Assembly: GCF_044383835.1 (NCBI RefSeq)
Contig: NZ_JBISEP010000001.1
Coordinates: forward strand, 1 to 64,000
From: Paraliobacillus sp044383835
GTDB lineage: Bacteria; Bacillota; Bacilli; Bacillales; Amphibacillaceae
Length of the DNA: 64,000 nucleotides
Direction: 5' to 3'
Shown here in pieces: positions 54,776 through 63,156 of the stretch; position 1 is the stretch's first letter, and every line of letters begins with the position of its first letter. The notes below the pieces were generated by a model. The model did not search any database, was not told the DNA's origin, and was given only the letters and a program-made list of their open reading frames with translations. Both the position numbers and the translations under genes were made by a program.

Positions 54776-54919
54776 ATGCCGTTTTTTGGACCCCGTATTG
54801 TTCGCCCAATACCAGTATATCGACGTGGTTTTAGACGTGGATTTGGAGTTGGATTTGTACCGGGATATGCACGTGGTTTTCGGCGAGGATTTAGACGCGG
54901 TACATTTGGACCGTTCTAA
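54776..54919 (+). CDS. Arg/Gly/Phe-rich RGF-repeat microprotein
   Basis: A 47-residue protein with no Lys, Asp or Glu: ‘MPFFGPRIVRPIPVYRRGF’, then RRGFGVGF, ‘YARGFRRGFRRGTFGPF’. RRGF/RGF occurs five times and the predicted charge is about +12. AGGGAGGGGAG lies 5-8 nt before the ATG, and a strong terminator follows. A 98-codon frame overlaps it without a ribosome site. Possibly a spore or nucleic-acid-binding protein; I do not recognise it. Confidence 0.65.
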   Translation: MPFFGPRIVRPIPVYRRGFRRGFGVGFVPGYARGFRRGFRRGTFGPF

Positions 54920-54935
54920 AGAAATTGAATCAATG

Positions 54936-54983
54936 GTCAGCCCCTTTTTATCGACATTTGTCCATATGAAGGGGCTGACTTTT
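54936..54983 (+). terminator. Terminator after the RGF microprotein gene
   Basis: GTCAGCCCCTT (54936-54946) and AAGGGGCTGAC (54969-54979), then TTTTC. Confidence 0.8.
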
Positions 54984-55061
54984 CATTTTATTAATACTTA
55001 TACAAAAAGTGCATCCCAATTGATTGCTTCAATTATCACGCATTGGGGCACCTTATGCACC

Positions 55062-56677
55062 TCATTCATTTCCGGAATTTAAGAATGGAAAAGAGTTAAG
55101 GTTAAGGCTGTTGGTTCTCTCCGTCATATAATCTTCGAATGATAAACTAACTGACAATCTCGTATTCTCCTTCGTTTGGTTCCATGTATCTTCTGAAAAC
55201 AAATATTCCTCAAAATCTCTATACTGTCTGCTGCCAACAATGGAAACATTTCCTGCCCGAACATGCTCCCGAAGTTCTGTTAATACAGCCATTTCGTAGT
55301 AATGACGATTGATTGTTGTACCATCATCTTCGTATAAATGCTTTTTCCAGCGTTTTGAAATAAAATCAATAGGTGAGTCATCAGGCACTTTTCGCTTTCC
55401 AGATTCGTTCATTCCTCGGATAATCTCTACAGCTTGTAAAAGTGACTCATTTGCCTTTGTAGAATGAAATTCCAATATCCTTAATAGTGTTGGCGTATAT
55501 TTTCTAAGTGAATAAAATCGTTTTTGCAGTAAGTCTAAATAATCATAGTCGGCAGGACGTGCAAGCTCTTGGGCTTCTTCCACCGAAGAGCCAAAAAATT
55601 CCATTCAATAACAGATTCTAAAACCTCAAAAACGTCTAATTTTTCCTGTTTTTCTTTAATTAAGTCTTGTCCGATGTTAGTAAAGTGTATAACCTTCTCA
55701 TTCAGCTTCTTACCGTTTTGTTTCTGAATTTCTTCTTGAGCCTTACGGCCTTTTGATAACAGACTAAGTATTTGTCTGTCATGAATTTCAAAAGCTTTAT
55801 CCGTTAATTCCTGTGTAAGATGTAATAAATAGACGGTTAATATCGAATATCGTTTATTGTCACGGAATGCATAAGGCTCATATCTTGAACCCAAGCGAGA
55901 AAGTTGTAACAGGCGATTGCGATGCAAATGACTAATTTGTACCGTTTCTAATTCCATTCCCCGTATGTATTCGAGTCGTTCTATTACTTTTAGAAATGTT
56001 TCGGGTGAAGGGTGACCGGGTGGTTCCTTTAACCAACCCAATATTGTTTTATTGGATTCTGATGGATGCTGAGAAGTAATAATCTCTTCAAGTTTTTCCT
56101 TTTGCTCATTTGTAAGAGATTGACTCACCGTATTAAATAGCTTCTTTTCAGCCATTGTCCTTGCCTCCCACACCATTCTCTCAAGTGTAGTGAAAGCAGG
56201 CAGAATGATTTTGTTTTTTCTTAGAAAATCTATGCATTCATGTAGCAGATGCATGGTATCGCCATTTTCCAAAGCTAATTGATGAAGATGCTTAAATGTC
56301 GATCGATATTCTTTTAGAGTAAAGGTTACAAAGGCGTATTCACTTCGAATTTCTTTCAAATGATCCCAAAGTGTATTTTCTCTTTGTGGATAAAGACTAA
56401 ACGAAGATGGAGTGGCACCAATTTGTTTCGATATATAATGTATGACCGAATCTGGGATGTTTTTGATATGAGTGTATGGCCAACCGGGATACCGGAGAAC
56501 AGCTAATTGAACGGAAAACCCTAAACGGTTTTCTTCTCTCTTTCGTTTATTTATGATTTCTAAATCTCGTTTGGCAAAAGTGTAGTAAGTTCCCAGTACC
56601 CAATCATCTTCAGGAATTTGCATTAGGGTCTGTCGCTGTTCCGGTGTAAGCAATTCCCTACCTCTTGCAATTTTCAT
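55062..56677 (-). pseudogene. tnpA: Tn3-family transposase TnpA, truncated and frameshifted
   Basis: From 56677: ‘MKIARGRELLTPEQRQTLMQIPEDDW’-type N-terminus (DUF4158), then central Tn3 sequence to about 55600, where a T-run (about 55594-55602) has shifted the frame. The second frame continues with ‘RPADYDYLDLLQKRFYSLRKYTPTLL’-type sequence and ‘GSRQYRDFEEYL’ to ‘SLSFEDYMTER’. A complete TnpA has about 980 residues; the catalytic DDE half is absent. Nonfunctional. Confidence 0.9.
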
Positions 56678-56822
56678 ACAGTATCAACTCATTTCTGTAA
56701 TTATTCGGTTAATCAGTTTAATTATATATCAATAGAGTACCCTATTGATACAAGAGTAATAGACTGGTAAAATCATTGTTAGGGGTGTCTCACAAGACTT
56801 GTCTCAAAAATGAGGTGATATT
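56678..56822. promoter_or_regulatory. res-like recombination and control region
   Basis: It lies between divergent tnpA and tnpR, the place of res sites I-III in Tn3 elements. It holds the perfect palindrome TATCAATAG-6-CTATTGATA (56727-56750), a plausible resolvase site I, and a TGTCTCA/TGTCTCA-type pair (56786-56805) next to the tnpR start. Confidence 0.6.
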
Positions 56823-57398
56823 TTGCGAAAAATCGGTTATATACGTGTCAGTTCAACTAGTCAAAATCCTTCAAGGCAATTTCAGCAGCTGAACGAAATT
56901 GGAATGGATATTATATATAAAGAAAAAGTCTCAGGAGCAACAAAAGAACGGAAACATCTTCAAGAAATGTTAGAGGATTTACAAGACGGTGACACCATAT
57001 ATGTTACAGACTTAACCCGAATCACACGCAGTACACAAGATTTATTTGAATTGATCGATGAAATTCGGGAGAAAAAAGCAAGCCTAAAGTCATTAAAGGA
57101 TACATGGCTAGATTTATCAGAAAACAACCCATACAGCCAATTCTTAATTACGGTAATGGCTGGTGTTAACCAATTAGAGCGAGATCTTATTCGAATGCGA
57201 CAACGTGAAGGGATTGATTTGGCTAAGAAAGAGGGAAAGTTTAAAGGACGTTTAAAGAAGTATCATAAAAATCACGCAGGTATGAATTATGCGGTAAAGC
57301 TATATAAAGAGGGAGAAATGACTGTAAATCAAATTTGTGAAATTACAAATGTATCTAGGGCTTCGTTATATAGAAAGCTATCGGAAGAGAACAAATAA
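56823..57398 (+). CDS. tnpR: Serine resolvase (TnpR)
   Basis: A 191-residue resolvase/invertase: catalytic Ser in ‘GYIRVSSTSQNPSRQ’ (about residue 10), ‘YVTDLTRITRS’ and ‘VNQLERDLIRMRQREGI’ active-site helix, and a C-terminal HTH (‘MTVNQICEITNVSRASLYRKL’-type). TTG start after GAGGTGA. It would resolve cointegrates at res and is intact although tnpA is dead. Confidence 0.93.
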   Translation: MRKIGYIRVSSTSQNPSRQFQQLNEIGMDIIYKEKVSGATKERKHLQEMLEDLQDGDTIYVTDLTRITRSTQDLFELIDEIREKKASLKSLKDTWLDLSENNPYSQFLITVMAGVNQLERDLIRMRQREGIDLAKKEGKFKGRLKKYHKNHAGMNYAVKLYKEGEMTVNQICEITNVSRASLYRKLSEENK

Positions 57399-57751
57399 CG
57401 ATTCCTTATTCCATTAAAGGACCATAGTATAAAGTAACCCTTTTAATGAAAAATAGATTTCTATGTTAAATTTTAAAGGAGATTGTAAAAATGTGTATTT
57501 ATAACAATGGCCAGAATAATCAAAAATGAGCAACGTCTATTCAACGTTGCTTTAGTTATGAAGCGTATTTTGATAGAATTCCAGTCCAAGTTTATGACTT
57601 TGTAGTACCTAGATACGATAGCTTTACTCTTTTCAAGTCACTTTATCTAGCTAATCTGTGTTGTTTTCGATTCCTTTACAAAGAAAAAGGTAGAAGTCAT
57701 AAATCTTGTAGCTTCCTATTCTAATGTAGTACCTTTGATTTCTCAAGTTTA
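57399..57751. other. Leader-like stretch downstream of tnpR
   Basis: No full gene. It has a stem CATTAAAGG/CCTTTTAATG (57412-57448), a 12-codon ORF with excellent ribosome site, and a hairpin AGCAACGT/ACGTTGCT (57529-57551). After the TGA of the small ORF the same frame stays open for 65 further codons to 57724. A decayed, once inducible cargo gene is one explanation. Confidence 0.45.
57491..57529 (+). CDS. Possible 12-residue leader peptide
   Basis: MCIYNNGQNNQK then TGA. AAAGGAGA (57475-57482) lies 8 nt before the ATG, far better than chance. The stop overlaps an 8-bp hairpin. This leader-plus-hairpin layout is typical of translational or transcriptional attenuators before antibiotic resistance genes, but no such gene remains downstream. 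Confidence 0.4.
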   Translation: MCIYNNGQNNQK

Positions 57752-57844
57752 CTATTTTCTATGATTTCTATAATACTTATATCCAAAATATACAAAGGGA
57801 AATAATACAAAAAGTATTACTATTGGTGTTGGTATAGTGGGCAT
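57752..57844 (-). CDS. 30-residue single-pass membrane peptide
   Basis: Reads ‘MPTIPTPIVILFVLFPFV’ then ‘YFGYKYYRNHRK’ and stops. One hydrophobic helix (residues 6-22) ends in a basic tail, giving a predicted N-out/C-in topology. AGGAGG (minus; 57854-57859) lies 9 nt before the ATG. It is the last gene of the GntR-ABC operon, about 40 bp after the permease, and may be an accessory subunit or a substrate. Confidence 0.6.
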   Translation of the reverse strand: MPTIPTPIVILFVLFPFVYFGYKYYRNHRK

Positions 57845-57882
57845 ATTCTTTTTCCTCCTATTTTGATAATATTTCTATGCAG

Positions 57883-58524
57883 TTATAATAAATCTTTTTT
57901 TGAATAAATCTTAATGGATGCAATCAAGGAAATACAAAAAATAGCGATTACAGCCACAATCAGTATCAAACATTTGGCTAACATAGACATTGCAGATAGT
58001 TCACTAAAATCGAGTTTGATATCTAAGTTTGATAGTGCCGGCAAGATAAATGGCGTTGCTACTATAACAATTGAGAAGAAATACTTTGTTCTTTCATAAC
58101 CTAATTTATACTGTATGGGTGTATATACGCCAAATAATATTGTCGAAATCAGCAGAGCAGTAAGTATGCTTATTGGGGTAAGATATTCAATTTTAGACAC
58201 GACCATTGCTAGTAGGGTATATGCTACATAGCAGTAGGCAAAAATCAAAAGAAGAAAAGCATATCTTGCCTTTATGAGCATGCTGCGAGGATATGGCGTA
58301 CCACATAGTAACGCGGTAGCTTTAGGGTATTTCATTTCTACCATCGATACATACTGATAGAGCATAAATTCTGCAAAAATCACTGAAATTAGGAAGGCAT
58401 TAAAACCTAAAAATTCAGGAATGCGAGCCATAATAAATAGTGGGATCGCACTTACTGCAAGCAACGTAAATAGTAAGTATTTCTTGATAAGGAGAATATC
58501 CTTTTTAACGAGATGTAGTAACAT
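57883..58524 (-). CDS. ABC-2 type transporter permease
   Basis: A 213-residue membrane protein with six predicted helices, of the ABC-2 permease type found beside GntR/ATPase genes (YtrA/Pmt-like systems). It starts ‘MLLHLVKKDILLIKKYLLF’. Its start overlaps the ATPase gene by 20 bp. Transposon cargo. Substrate unknown; exporters of this class often move peptides, toxins or antibiotics. Confidence 0.85.
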   Translation of the reverse strand: MLLHLVKKDILLIKKYLLFTLLAVSAIPLFIMARIPEFLGFNAFLISVIFAEFMLYQYVSMVEMKYPKATALLCGTPYPRSMLIKARYAFLLLIFAYCYVAYTLLAMVVSKIEYLTPISILTALLISTILFGVYTPIQYKLGYERTKYFFSIVIVATPFILPALSNLDIKLDFSELSAMSMLAKCLILIVAVIAIFCISLIASIKIYSKKDLL

Positions 58525-59386
58525 TATTTTTTGCCTCCTTTTCTATGTATCCAAGCATAATATCTTCAATTGTAGGTCTTTCAATCAGAATGTCGTGCAT
58601 GTTTTTTTGAATCTTCGACAATTGATTGGTGATACCCGAAAAACCAAATTCTGTTTCTTGAATATTTAAGAACAAGTTTCTAGTTTCATCACTCAAATCC
58701 TTTATATCGCCTTTTACCAAACGGTGAGTGTCAATCAGCATATCCTTTTCTTCCCCAAATAAAATCCTGCCATTGTTGATGAGAATTAACATATCTGCAA
58801 CTTTATCTAAATCAGAAGTGATATGCGTCGAAAAGAAAACCCCTTTTCCTCCTTGTTTCATATAATCTTTCAAGATTTCCATAAGCTGACTTCGGATTAA
58901 AGGGTCTAATCCACTTGTAGGTTCGTCCATTATCAATAAGTCTGCTTGATGGGAAATTGCTAAAGTCAATGAATATTTCATACGCATCCCCTTTGATAAG
59001 GTGGCAATCTTTTGGCGTGGGTTTAGGGAAAAGCGTTCCATAAAAGTTTTATAATCATGTTCACTCCATCTTGAATATGCAGGGGAAATAATGCTTGTCA
59101 TTTCTGCCATTGACAATTCATCATAAAAGCCTCCATCATCCAAAACAATTCCGATACGATCCTTTAATTCCTTTTCATATTTGTTCATATCCTTACCAAA
59201 TAATTTAATAGTGCCTGATGCTCTTGTTACAAGTCCAAGTATTGTCCGTATTGTGGTTGTTTTCCCTGCTCCATTGATACCGATAAACCCTGTAATGCAA
59301 TCCTCCTCTAAGGAAAAGCTAATATCAGAAAGAGAAAAATCCCCATAAGATTTATTTAGCCCTGTTACTTCTAAAATGCTACTCAT
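58505..59386 (-). CDS. ABC transporter ATP-binding protein
   Basis: A 293-residue ATPase: Walker A ‘GINGAGKTTT’ (36-45), signature variant ‘LSKGMRMKYSL’ (about 133), Walker B ‘LLIMDEPTSGLDPL’ (about 154-167) and H-loop ‘FFSTHI’. The C-terminal 75 residues form an accessory domain. It pairs with the overlapping permease gene and overlaps the GntR gene by 4 bp. Confidence 0.93.
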   Translation of the reverse strand: MSSILEVTGLNKSYGDFSLSDISFSLEEDCITGFIGINGAGKTTTIRTILGLVTRASGTIKLFGKDMNKYEKELKDRIGIVLDDGGFYDELSMAEMTSIISPAYSRWSEHDYKTFMERFSLNPRQKIATLSKGMRMKYSLTLAISHQADLLIMDEPTSGLDPLIRSQLMEILKDYMKQGGKGVFFSTHITSDLDKVADMLILINNGRILFGEEKDMLIDTHRLVKGDIKDLSDETRNLFLNIQETEFGFSGITNQLSKIQKNMHDILIERPTIEDIMLGYIEKEAKNNVTTSR

Positions 59387-59763
59387 TGTCCATCCCCCTC
59401 ATATAGAATATTCATCATTTCATTTAACTCTTCTTTAGTAATTTTCAATGTCTTTGCGGTTTGAATTAACTCCTGCATTATTTGCTCAACATGATGGCGT
59501 CTAGAGTCTCGAATCAGCTCAAGATTACCTGTAGAGACAAAAGTACCAATGCCCACTTGACTTGTGATAAAACCTTCTTCTTCTAATTCATCATAAACAC
59601 GACGAATAGTAAGAACACTTACCTTTAAATCATGGGCAAAATTTCGAATAGACGGGAGAGGATCACCCTCACTAATTTCACCTTTGAAAATAGAATCTTT
59701 TATTTGATCTTTGATTTGCTGGTACAAAGGTTTATCGGATGTGTTTGAAATCAATATCTTCAT
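59383..59763 (-). CDS. GntR family regulator (YtrA subfamily)
   Basis: A 126-residue short GntR protein: winged HTH (about 10-78) with ‘PLYQQIKDQIKDSIFKGEISEGD’-type start, ‘LPSIRNFAHDLKVSVLTIRRVYDELE’ and ‘GIGTFVS’, plus a short helical dimer region. It lacks a large effector domain, as in YtrA/PmtR. Being the first gene of the operon, it likely represses its own operon. Confidence 0.92.
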   Translation of the reverse strand: MKILISNTSDKPLYQQIKDQIKDSIFKGEISEGDPLPSIRNFAHDLKVSVLTIRRVYDELEEEGFITSQVGIGTFVSTGNLELIRDSRRHHVEQIMQELIQTAKTLKITKEELNEMMNILYEGDGQ

Positions 59764-59813
59764 TTTATTATTTTGCCTACCTTAAAATTGTAATGTGTAT
59801 CTCCACAATGCAC

Positions 59814-59842
59814 ACTATATACTTAATTCACTCATTTGTCAA
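59814..59842 (-). promoter_or_regulatory. Promoter of the GntR-ABC operon with candidate operator
   Basis: On the minus strand a perfect TTGACA (59837-59842), 17-bp spacer and TATAGT (59814-59819). Just downstream, AATGTGTAT...ATGCACACT (59792-59817) is an imperfect inverted repeat overlapping the -10 and start region, a likely GntR operator. Confidence 0.65.
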
Positions 59843-59940
59843 TGTGAACTAATGCACTTAATAGGTGCGTTAATATAGTAAGAATTAATTAATATTAAAT
59901 TTTAGATCTTCCGGAAAAGAATGCTTTAATGGAGTAACGA

Positions 59941-59985
59941 AAAAAGCCTAATTTCTCAGCATTTTTGAGAAATTAGGCTTTTAAT
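59941..59985 (+). terminator. Strong hairpin just inside the transposon end
   Basis: AAAAAGCCTAATTTCTCA (59941-59958) and TGAGAAATTAGGCTTTT (59966-59982) form a 17-bp stem with Ts after it. It ends no present plus-strand gene and would insulate the element from read-through in either direction. Confidence 0.8.
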
Positions 59986-59996
59986 ATGAGAATTTC

Positions 59997-60034
59997 CTTA
60001 ACGTTGTAAATCCGCATTTTCCTGACGCTACCCC
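59997..60034. repeat. 38-bp terminal inverted repeat of the Tn3-family element
   Basis: The complement begins GGGGTAGCGTCAGGAAAATG and continues with CGGATTTACAACGTTAAG, the classical Tn1546/Tn917-type end with one change near the inner side. GGGG marks the outer edge at 60034; the next 5 bases (TATTT) would be the target duplication, but its partner is lost. Confidence 0.9.
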
Positions 60035-61485
60035 TATTTACAAGGGATTCAAAACAGTATTGTACCAACAATAATCAATGTATGTAATATTAGTATCAAT
60101 GACCATGAGAGAGCAGAATTATTAATTGAGTGTGTTATTCATGTTGCAAATAAATATAAGGAAAAGGAAAGATACAACGATTTATGGAAAGGGATAAAAG
60201 AAATTTTTGAATTTGTGCGTAATCCGAATGAGAACCCTTTAAAAGAGAAATTACTGAAAAACTAAAAGAAATTCATAACTTAGACTATTCACCAACAAAT
60301 GATGCACTTGCAAATGAACAATTTCTGAGAGAAATGAACGTAGGCGACTATATTTTTATTAAACGTGGTAAAGAGGAATTAATTGCATATGGACTAGTTA
60401 TTTCTGAGTATAAATATGATGTAGAAAACGGAGAACACCATTCGTTTAGAAATGTAGAATGGTTAAAAACGGGGAGATGGAAGACATCCGATTTGCCTAT
60501 TAACACAAAGACATTAACAAATGTTAGTCCCTATGAAGAATTTGTTGAGCAGTTATTTAACCGATTACAAGTTAATGAAACGAAATCACCTTACACTTCA
60601 GAAGGGAATACAGTTATCCCTTATAACATTGATGACATTAAGGTTGACTTGTTTATTGATATAGAGAAAGTAGAAGATGCTATTGAGTCATTGTTTTATA
60701 AGAAAAACATTATATTACAAGGACCTCCTGGTGTTGGTAAAACATTTGTTGAAAAGCGATTAGCTTATCTTCATATGGGGAAGAAAGATTAGGAACGCAT
60801 TGAAACTGTACAGTTCCATCAATCTTATTCATATGAAGAATTTATTTGCGGCTTCAAACCAAATGAGAATGGTAATTTTCAGCTTCAAGATGGTTTATTC
60901 TACTCTTTTTGTAAAAAAGCACAGAAGAAGCCAAATGAAAATTTCTATTTCATTATTGATGAAATTAATCGTGGTAATTTATCTAAAATATTTGGAGAAG
61001 TCATGATGTTAATGGAAGCTGATAAACGAGGAAAAGAACATGAAATTAAACCTGCTTATGGTTCAGAGGGAGAGAAGTTTTATATTCCAGAAAATGTTTA
61101 TATCATTGCTACAATGAATACTGCTGACCGATCACTTGCTATGGTTGACTATGCATTACGTAGGCGATTTGCTTTTATTAATTTGGTTCCTGGTTTTCAT
61201 ACAGAATCATTTGCAACGTTTTTAAGAGGAAAAGGTATCAGCAATGGCTTTATAGAAAAAGTAATCACCTTTATGAAAGAAGTTAATAACGAAATTATCA
61301 ATGATAATGTGAATCTAGGTAAAGGATTTGAAATAGGACATAGCTACTTTTGTCCAGATGGTGAAATAAAAGATGAGCAAGAGTGGTTTGATAGAGTTGT
61401 TCGGTTGGAAGTTGAACCATTACTAAGAGAATATTGGTTTGATCAGGAGGAGAAAGTTGATGATCTCATCCAACGACATCAATAG
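60035..61485 (+). pseudogene. mcrB: McrB-type restriction NTPase, disrupted
   Basis: Sequence open from the transposon edge (‘VPTIINVCNISINDHERAEL’) reaches about 60240, where a 1-nt indel in ‘CCCTTTAAAAG’ shifts frame; it continues with ‘MNVGDYIFIKRGKEELIAYG’. Walker A ‘GPPGVGKTF’ lies near 60725. A TAG follows ‘GKKD’ at 60790, after which the same frame goes on with Walker B ‘FYFIIDEINRGNLSKIFGE’ and the McrB signature ‘MNTADRSLAMVDYALRRRF’. 5' end removed by the transposon. Nonfunctional. Confidence 0.88.
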
Positions 61486-61857
61486 AATTCCCGTCAAAAA
61501 CTTGTATTACATGTTAGTGTATGCTTGCGATCACCCTTACGAGAAGGATATTATTAGTGTGTATGATGAAGATGAGAAAGATTTATTAAACCTGTTAAGT
61601 AAGGTACTTTTAATAAAGGTAAAGGCATTAATTAAAAGAGGACTTTATAAAGAGTATGTGGAGAACAAAGAAAAGTCTAGTATTATTCGCGGGAAAATCC
61701 TTTTTAAAGAATCAATTCAGACTTTTTCACATAAAAGAGGAAAGATACACATTCTTGAAGAAGATATGTCCATGATATTCTCCATAATCAATTAATAAAA
61801 ACAACGTTGTATTATTTATCTAGAAATAAAGAAGTAGAAAAGCAATATCGCATTGAA
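61460..61857 (+). pseudogene. mcrC: McrC-type restriction subunit, frameshifted and truncated
   Basis: ATG 61460 overlaps the mcrB end, as in live mcrBC operons. ‘RIPVKNLYYMLVYACDH’ is the McrC N-terminus and ‘KSSIIRGKILFKESI’ fits too. A frameshift near 61760-61775 moves coding to ‘HDILHNQLIKTTLYYLSRN’ in the next frame; the gene then runs directly into unrelated PH-domain sequence. The PD-(D/E)xK nuclease part is absent. Confidence 0.82.
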
Positions 61858-62045
61858 ATGGGATTCAAGTTAGTTCGAGATACATTTATATTCACGGAGA
61901 AACGGTTAATCTTACTTGATCATCAGGGGGTAACGGGAAAGAAAACACGAATACATTCTATTAGCATGGATTCTATTTTTGATGTTACTATAGAAACTGC
62001 GGGAACATGAAAACAGAACTAAGATTAATAAATAAGAACAAGAAC
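61858..62045 (+). pseudogene. Fragment of a bacterial PH-domain (YvbH/bPH_1-like) gene
   Basis: In frame with the shifted mcrC end: ‘GFKLVRDTFIFTEKRLILLD’, ‘HQGVTGKKTRIHSISM’, ‘FDVTIETAGT’, then TGA; homology-like ‘MKTELRL’ resumes in another frame. This is the middle of the small bacterial PH-domain family, without its start or end, joined to mcrC by a deletion. Confidence 0.65.
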
Positions 62046-62083
62046 ATTATATTTAAATTATAATCTATAAAAGCATTGTGAGC

Positions 62084-62134
62084 GCCTGTCACTACCCGTA
62101 ATTTATCTGTTTCGACAAATTACGGGTGGTGACA
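62084..62134. repeat. GCCTGTCACT palindromic repeat, copy 1
   Basis: TGTCACTACCCGTAATTT (62087-62104) pairs with AAATTACGGGTGGTGACA (62117-62134) with one G-T position: an 18-bp stem headed by GCCTGTCAC. This is the style of REP/MITE-like repeats found between genes in Bacilli. A related copy starts at 63171. Confidence 0.6.
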
Positions 62135-62160
62135 GTGAACGTTAGAAGGGTGTCTTTAAA

Positions 62161-63156
62161 GTGGATTTGCAACAAGAATTAACTAAAAAGGGTTATACGA
62201 TAGCTGCTGAACTTTTAGTAAATCTAACCTCAAGTGATCATTTTCTAGAAGATGTTTCTTTGATTTTAAAAGAATGTATTTCTTCAAAAAGTAATCTTCC
62301 TGATGATATTCTTATTTTGTACTCACAGTTAGTGCGCGTAACTACCTTTCAAGAGGAATACAAATCTATTTTATTACGTGATTTGGAAATTATATTATCT
62401 GAAATGATAAAACCAACAAGTGATCAAGCAGTAATCTATATCGATGAACAGGAAGAAGAGGAAGTTAATACCCTGTATCAAAAAGGTTTAGTAGGTAACG
62501 CAGATGCCCAGCTAGAACTGGGTCATTTTTATAAATCGATCGAGCGTGATGAATGGGCCTTTGACTGGTTCAAAGCAGCAGCTGATATCGGGAGTGCGGA
62601 TGCTCTTTATTGGCTAGGTAATGATTATTTTGTTGGAACAATTGTGGAACATCATTTGGAAAAAGCTTATTTTTATTATAAAGAAGCTTCGAAAAAAGGA
62701 CATGGGGATGCCCTAAACAATTATGCAGATATGTATTTGCGTGGGGAGTATGTGGATAAGGATGAAAAAAGAGCTTTAGAACTTTTTAAGGCAGCCGCCG
62801 ATAAAGGCGTGCCAGAAGCAATGTACACTCTTGGCTATATGTATGAGAATGGTGTTGGGGCAGAAGCAGACATGGCAGAATCCAAACGATGGTTTACCGA
62901 ATCCGCTATTTTTGGTGATGTGTTTGCAGCAAATCGCCTAGGACATGAGGCGGTGGAAAATGGTCTAGGGGATGAAGCGATATCTTGGTATCAAATGGCT
63001 GCTGATCGGGGTGACTCTTATGGAGAGTTTAATCTTGGTCTTTGTTATGAGAATGGGATTGGGACCCAAGTTAATATAAAAAAAGCTAAATATTGGTATC
63101 AAAAAGCAGCTTTAAAAGGTGATGATCAAGCAAAGCAGAGGTTGAAAGAGTTTTAA
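62161..63156 (+). CDS. Sel1-repeat protein
   Basis: 331 residues, GTG start. An N-terminal helical region (1-110, ending in ‘DEQEEEEV’) is followed by about six Sel1-like 36-residue repeats, for example ‘GNADAQLELGHFY’, ‘GVPEAMYTLGYMYENGVG’ and ‘GDSYGEFNLGLCYENGIG’. No signal peptide or membrane segment; probably a cytoplasmic interaction scaffold. Flanked by two related GCCTGTCACT repeats and placed just after decayed defence genes. Confidence 0.85.
   Translation: MDLQQELTKKGYTIAAELLVNLTSSDHFLEDVSLILKECISSKSNLPDDILILYSQLVRVTTFQEEYKSILLRDLEIILSEMIKPTSDQAVIYIDEQEEEEVNTLYQKGLVGNADAQLELGHFYKSIERDEWAFDWFKAAADIGSADALYWLGNDYFVGTIVEHHLEKAYFYYKEASKKGHGDALNNYADMYLRGEYVDKDEKRALELFKAAADKGVPEAMYTLGYMYENGVGAEADMAESKRWFTESAIFGDVFAANRLGHEAVENGLGDEAISWYQMAADRGDSYGEFNLGLCYENGIGTQVNIKKAKYWYQKAALKGDDQAKQRLKEF

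Larger units (their letters stand above)
55085..60034. mobile_element. Tn3-family transposon, left end deleted
   Basis: It contains a 5' tnpA remnant (minus), a res-like region, a serine resolvase gene (plus), cargo (leader ORF, membrane peptide, ABC permease, ABC ATPase, GntR) and a right inverted repeat at 59997-60034. That repeat matches the Tn1546/Tn917-type 38-bp end at 37 positions as I recall it. The left repeat and the DDE part of tnpA are missing, so the left boundary is where tnpA homology stops. Unable to move by itself. Confidence 0.85.

Noticed and set aside
54786..55082. 98-codon plus-strand frame over the RGF gene and the transposon edge
   Set aside because: It crosses a strong terminator and lacks a ribosome site; the overlapping RGF frame has both a ribosome site and a terminator.
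60800..61006. 68-codon frame inside the mcrB pseudogene
   Set aside because: The McrB Walker B and flanking sequence read in another frame here; this frame is a shadow.
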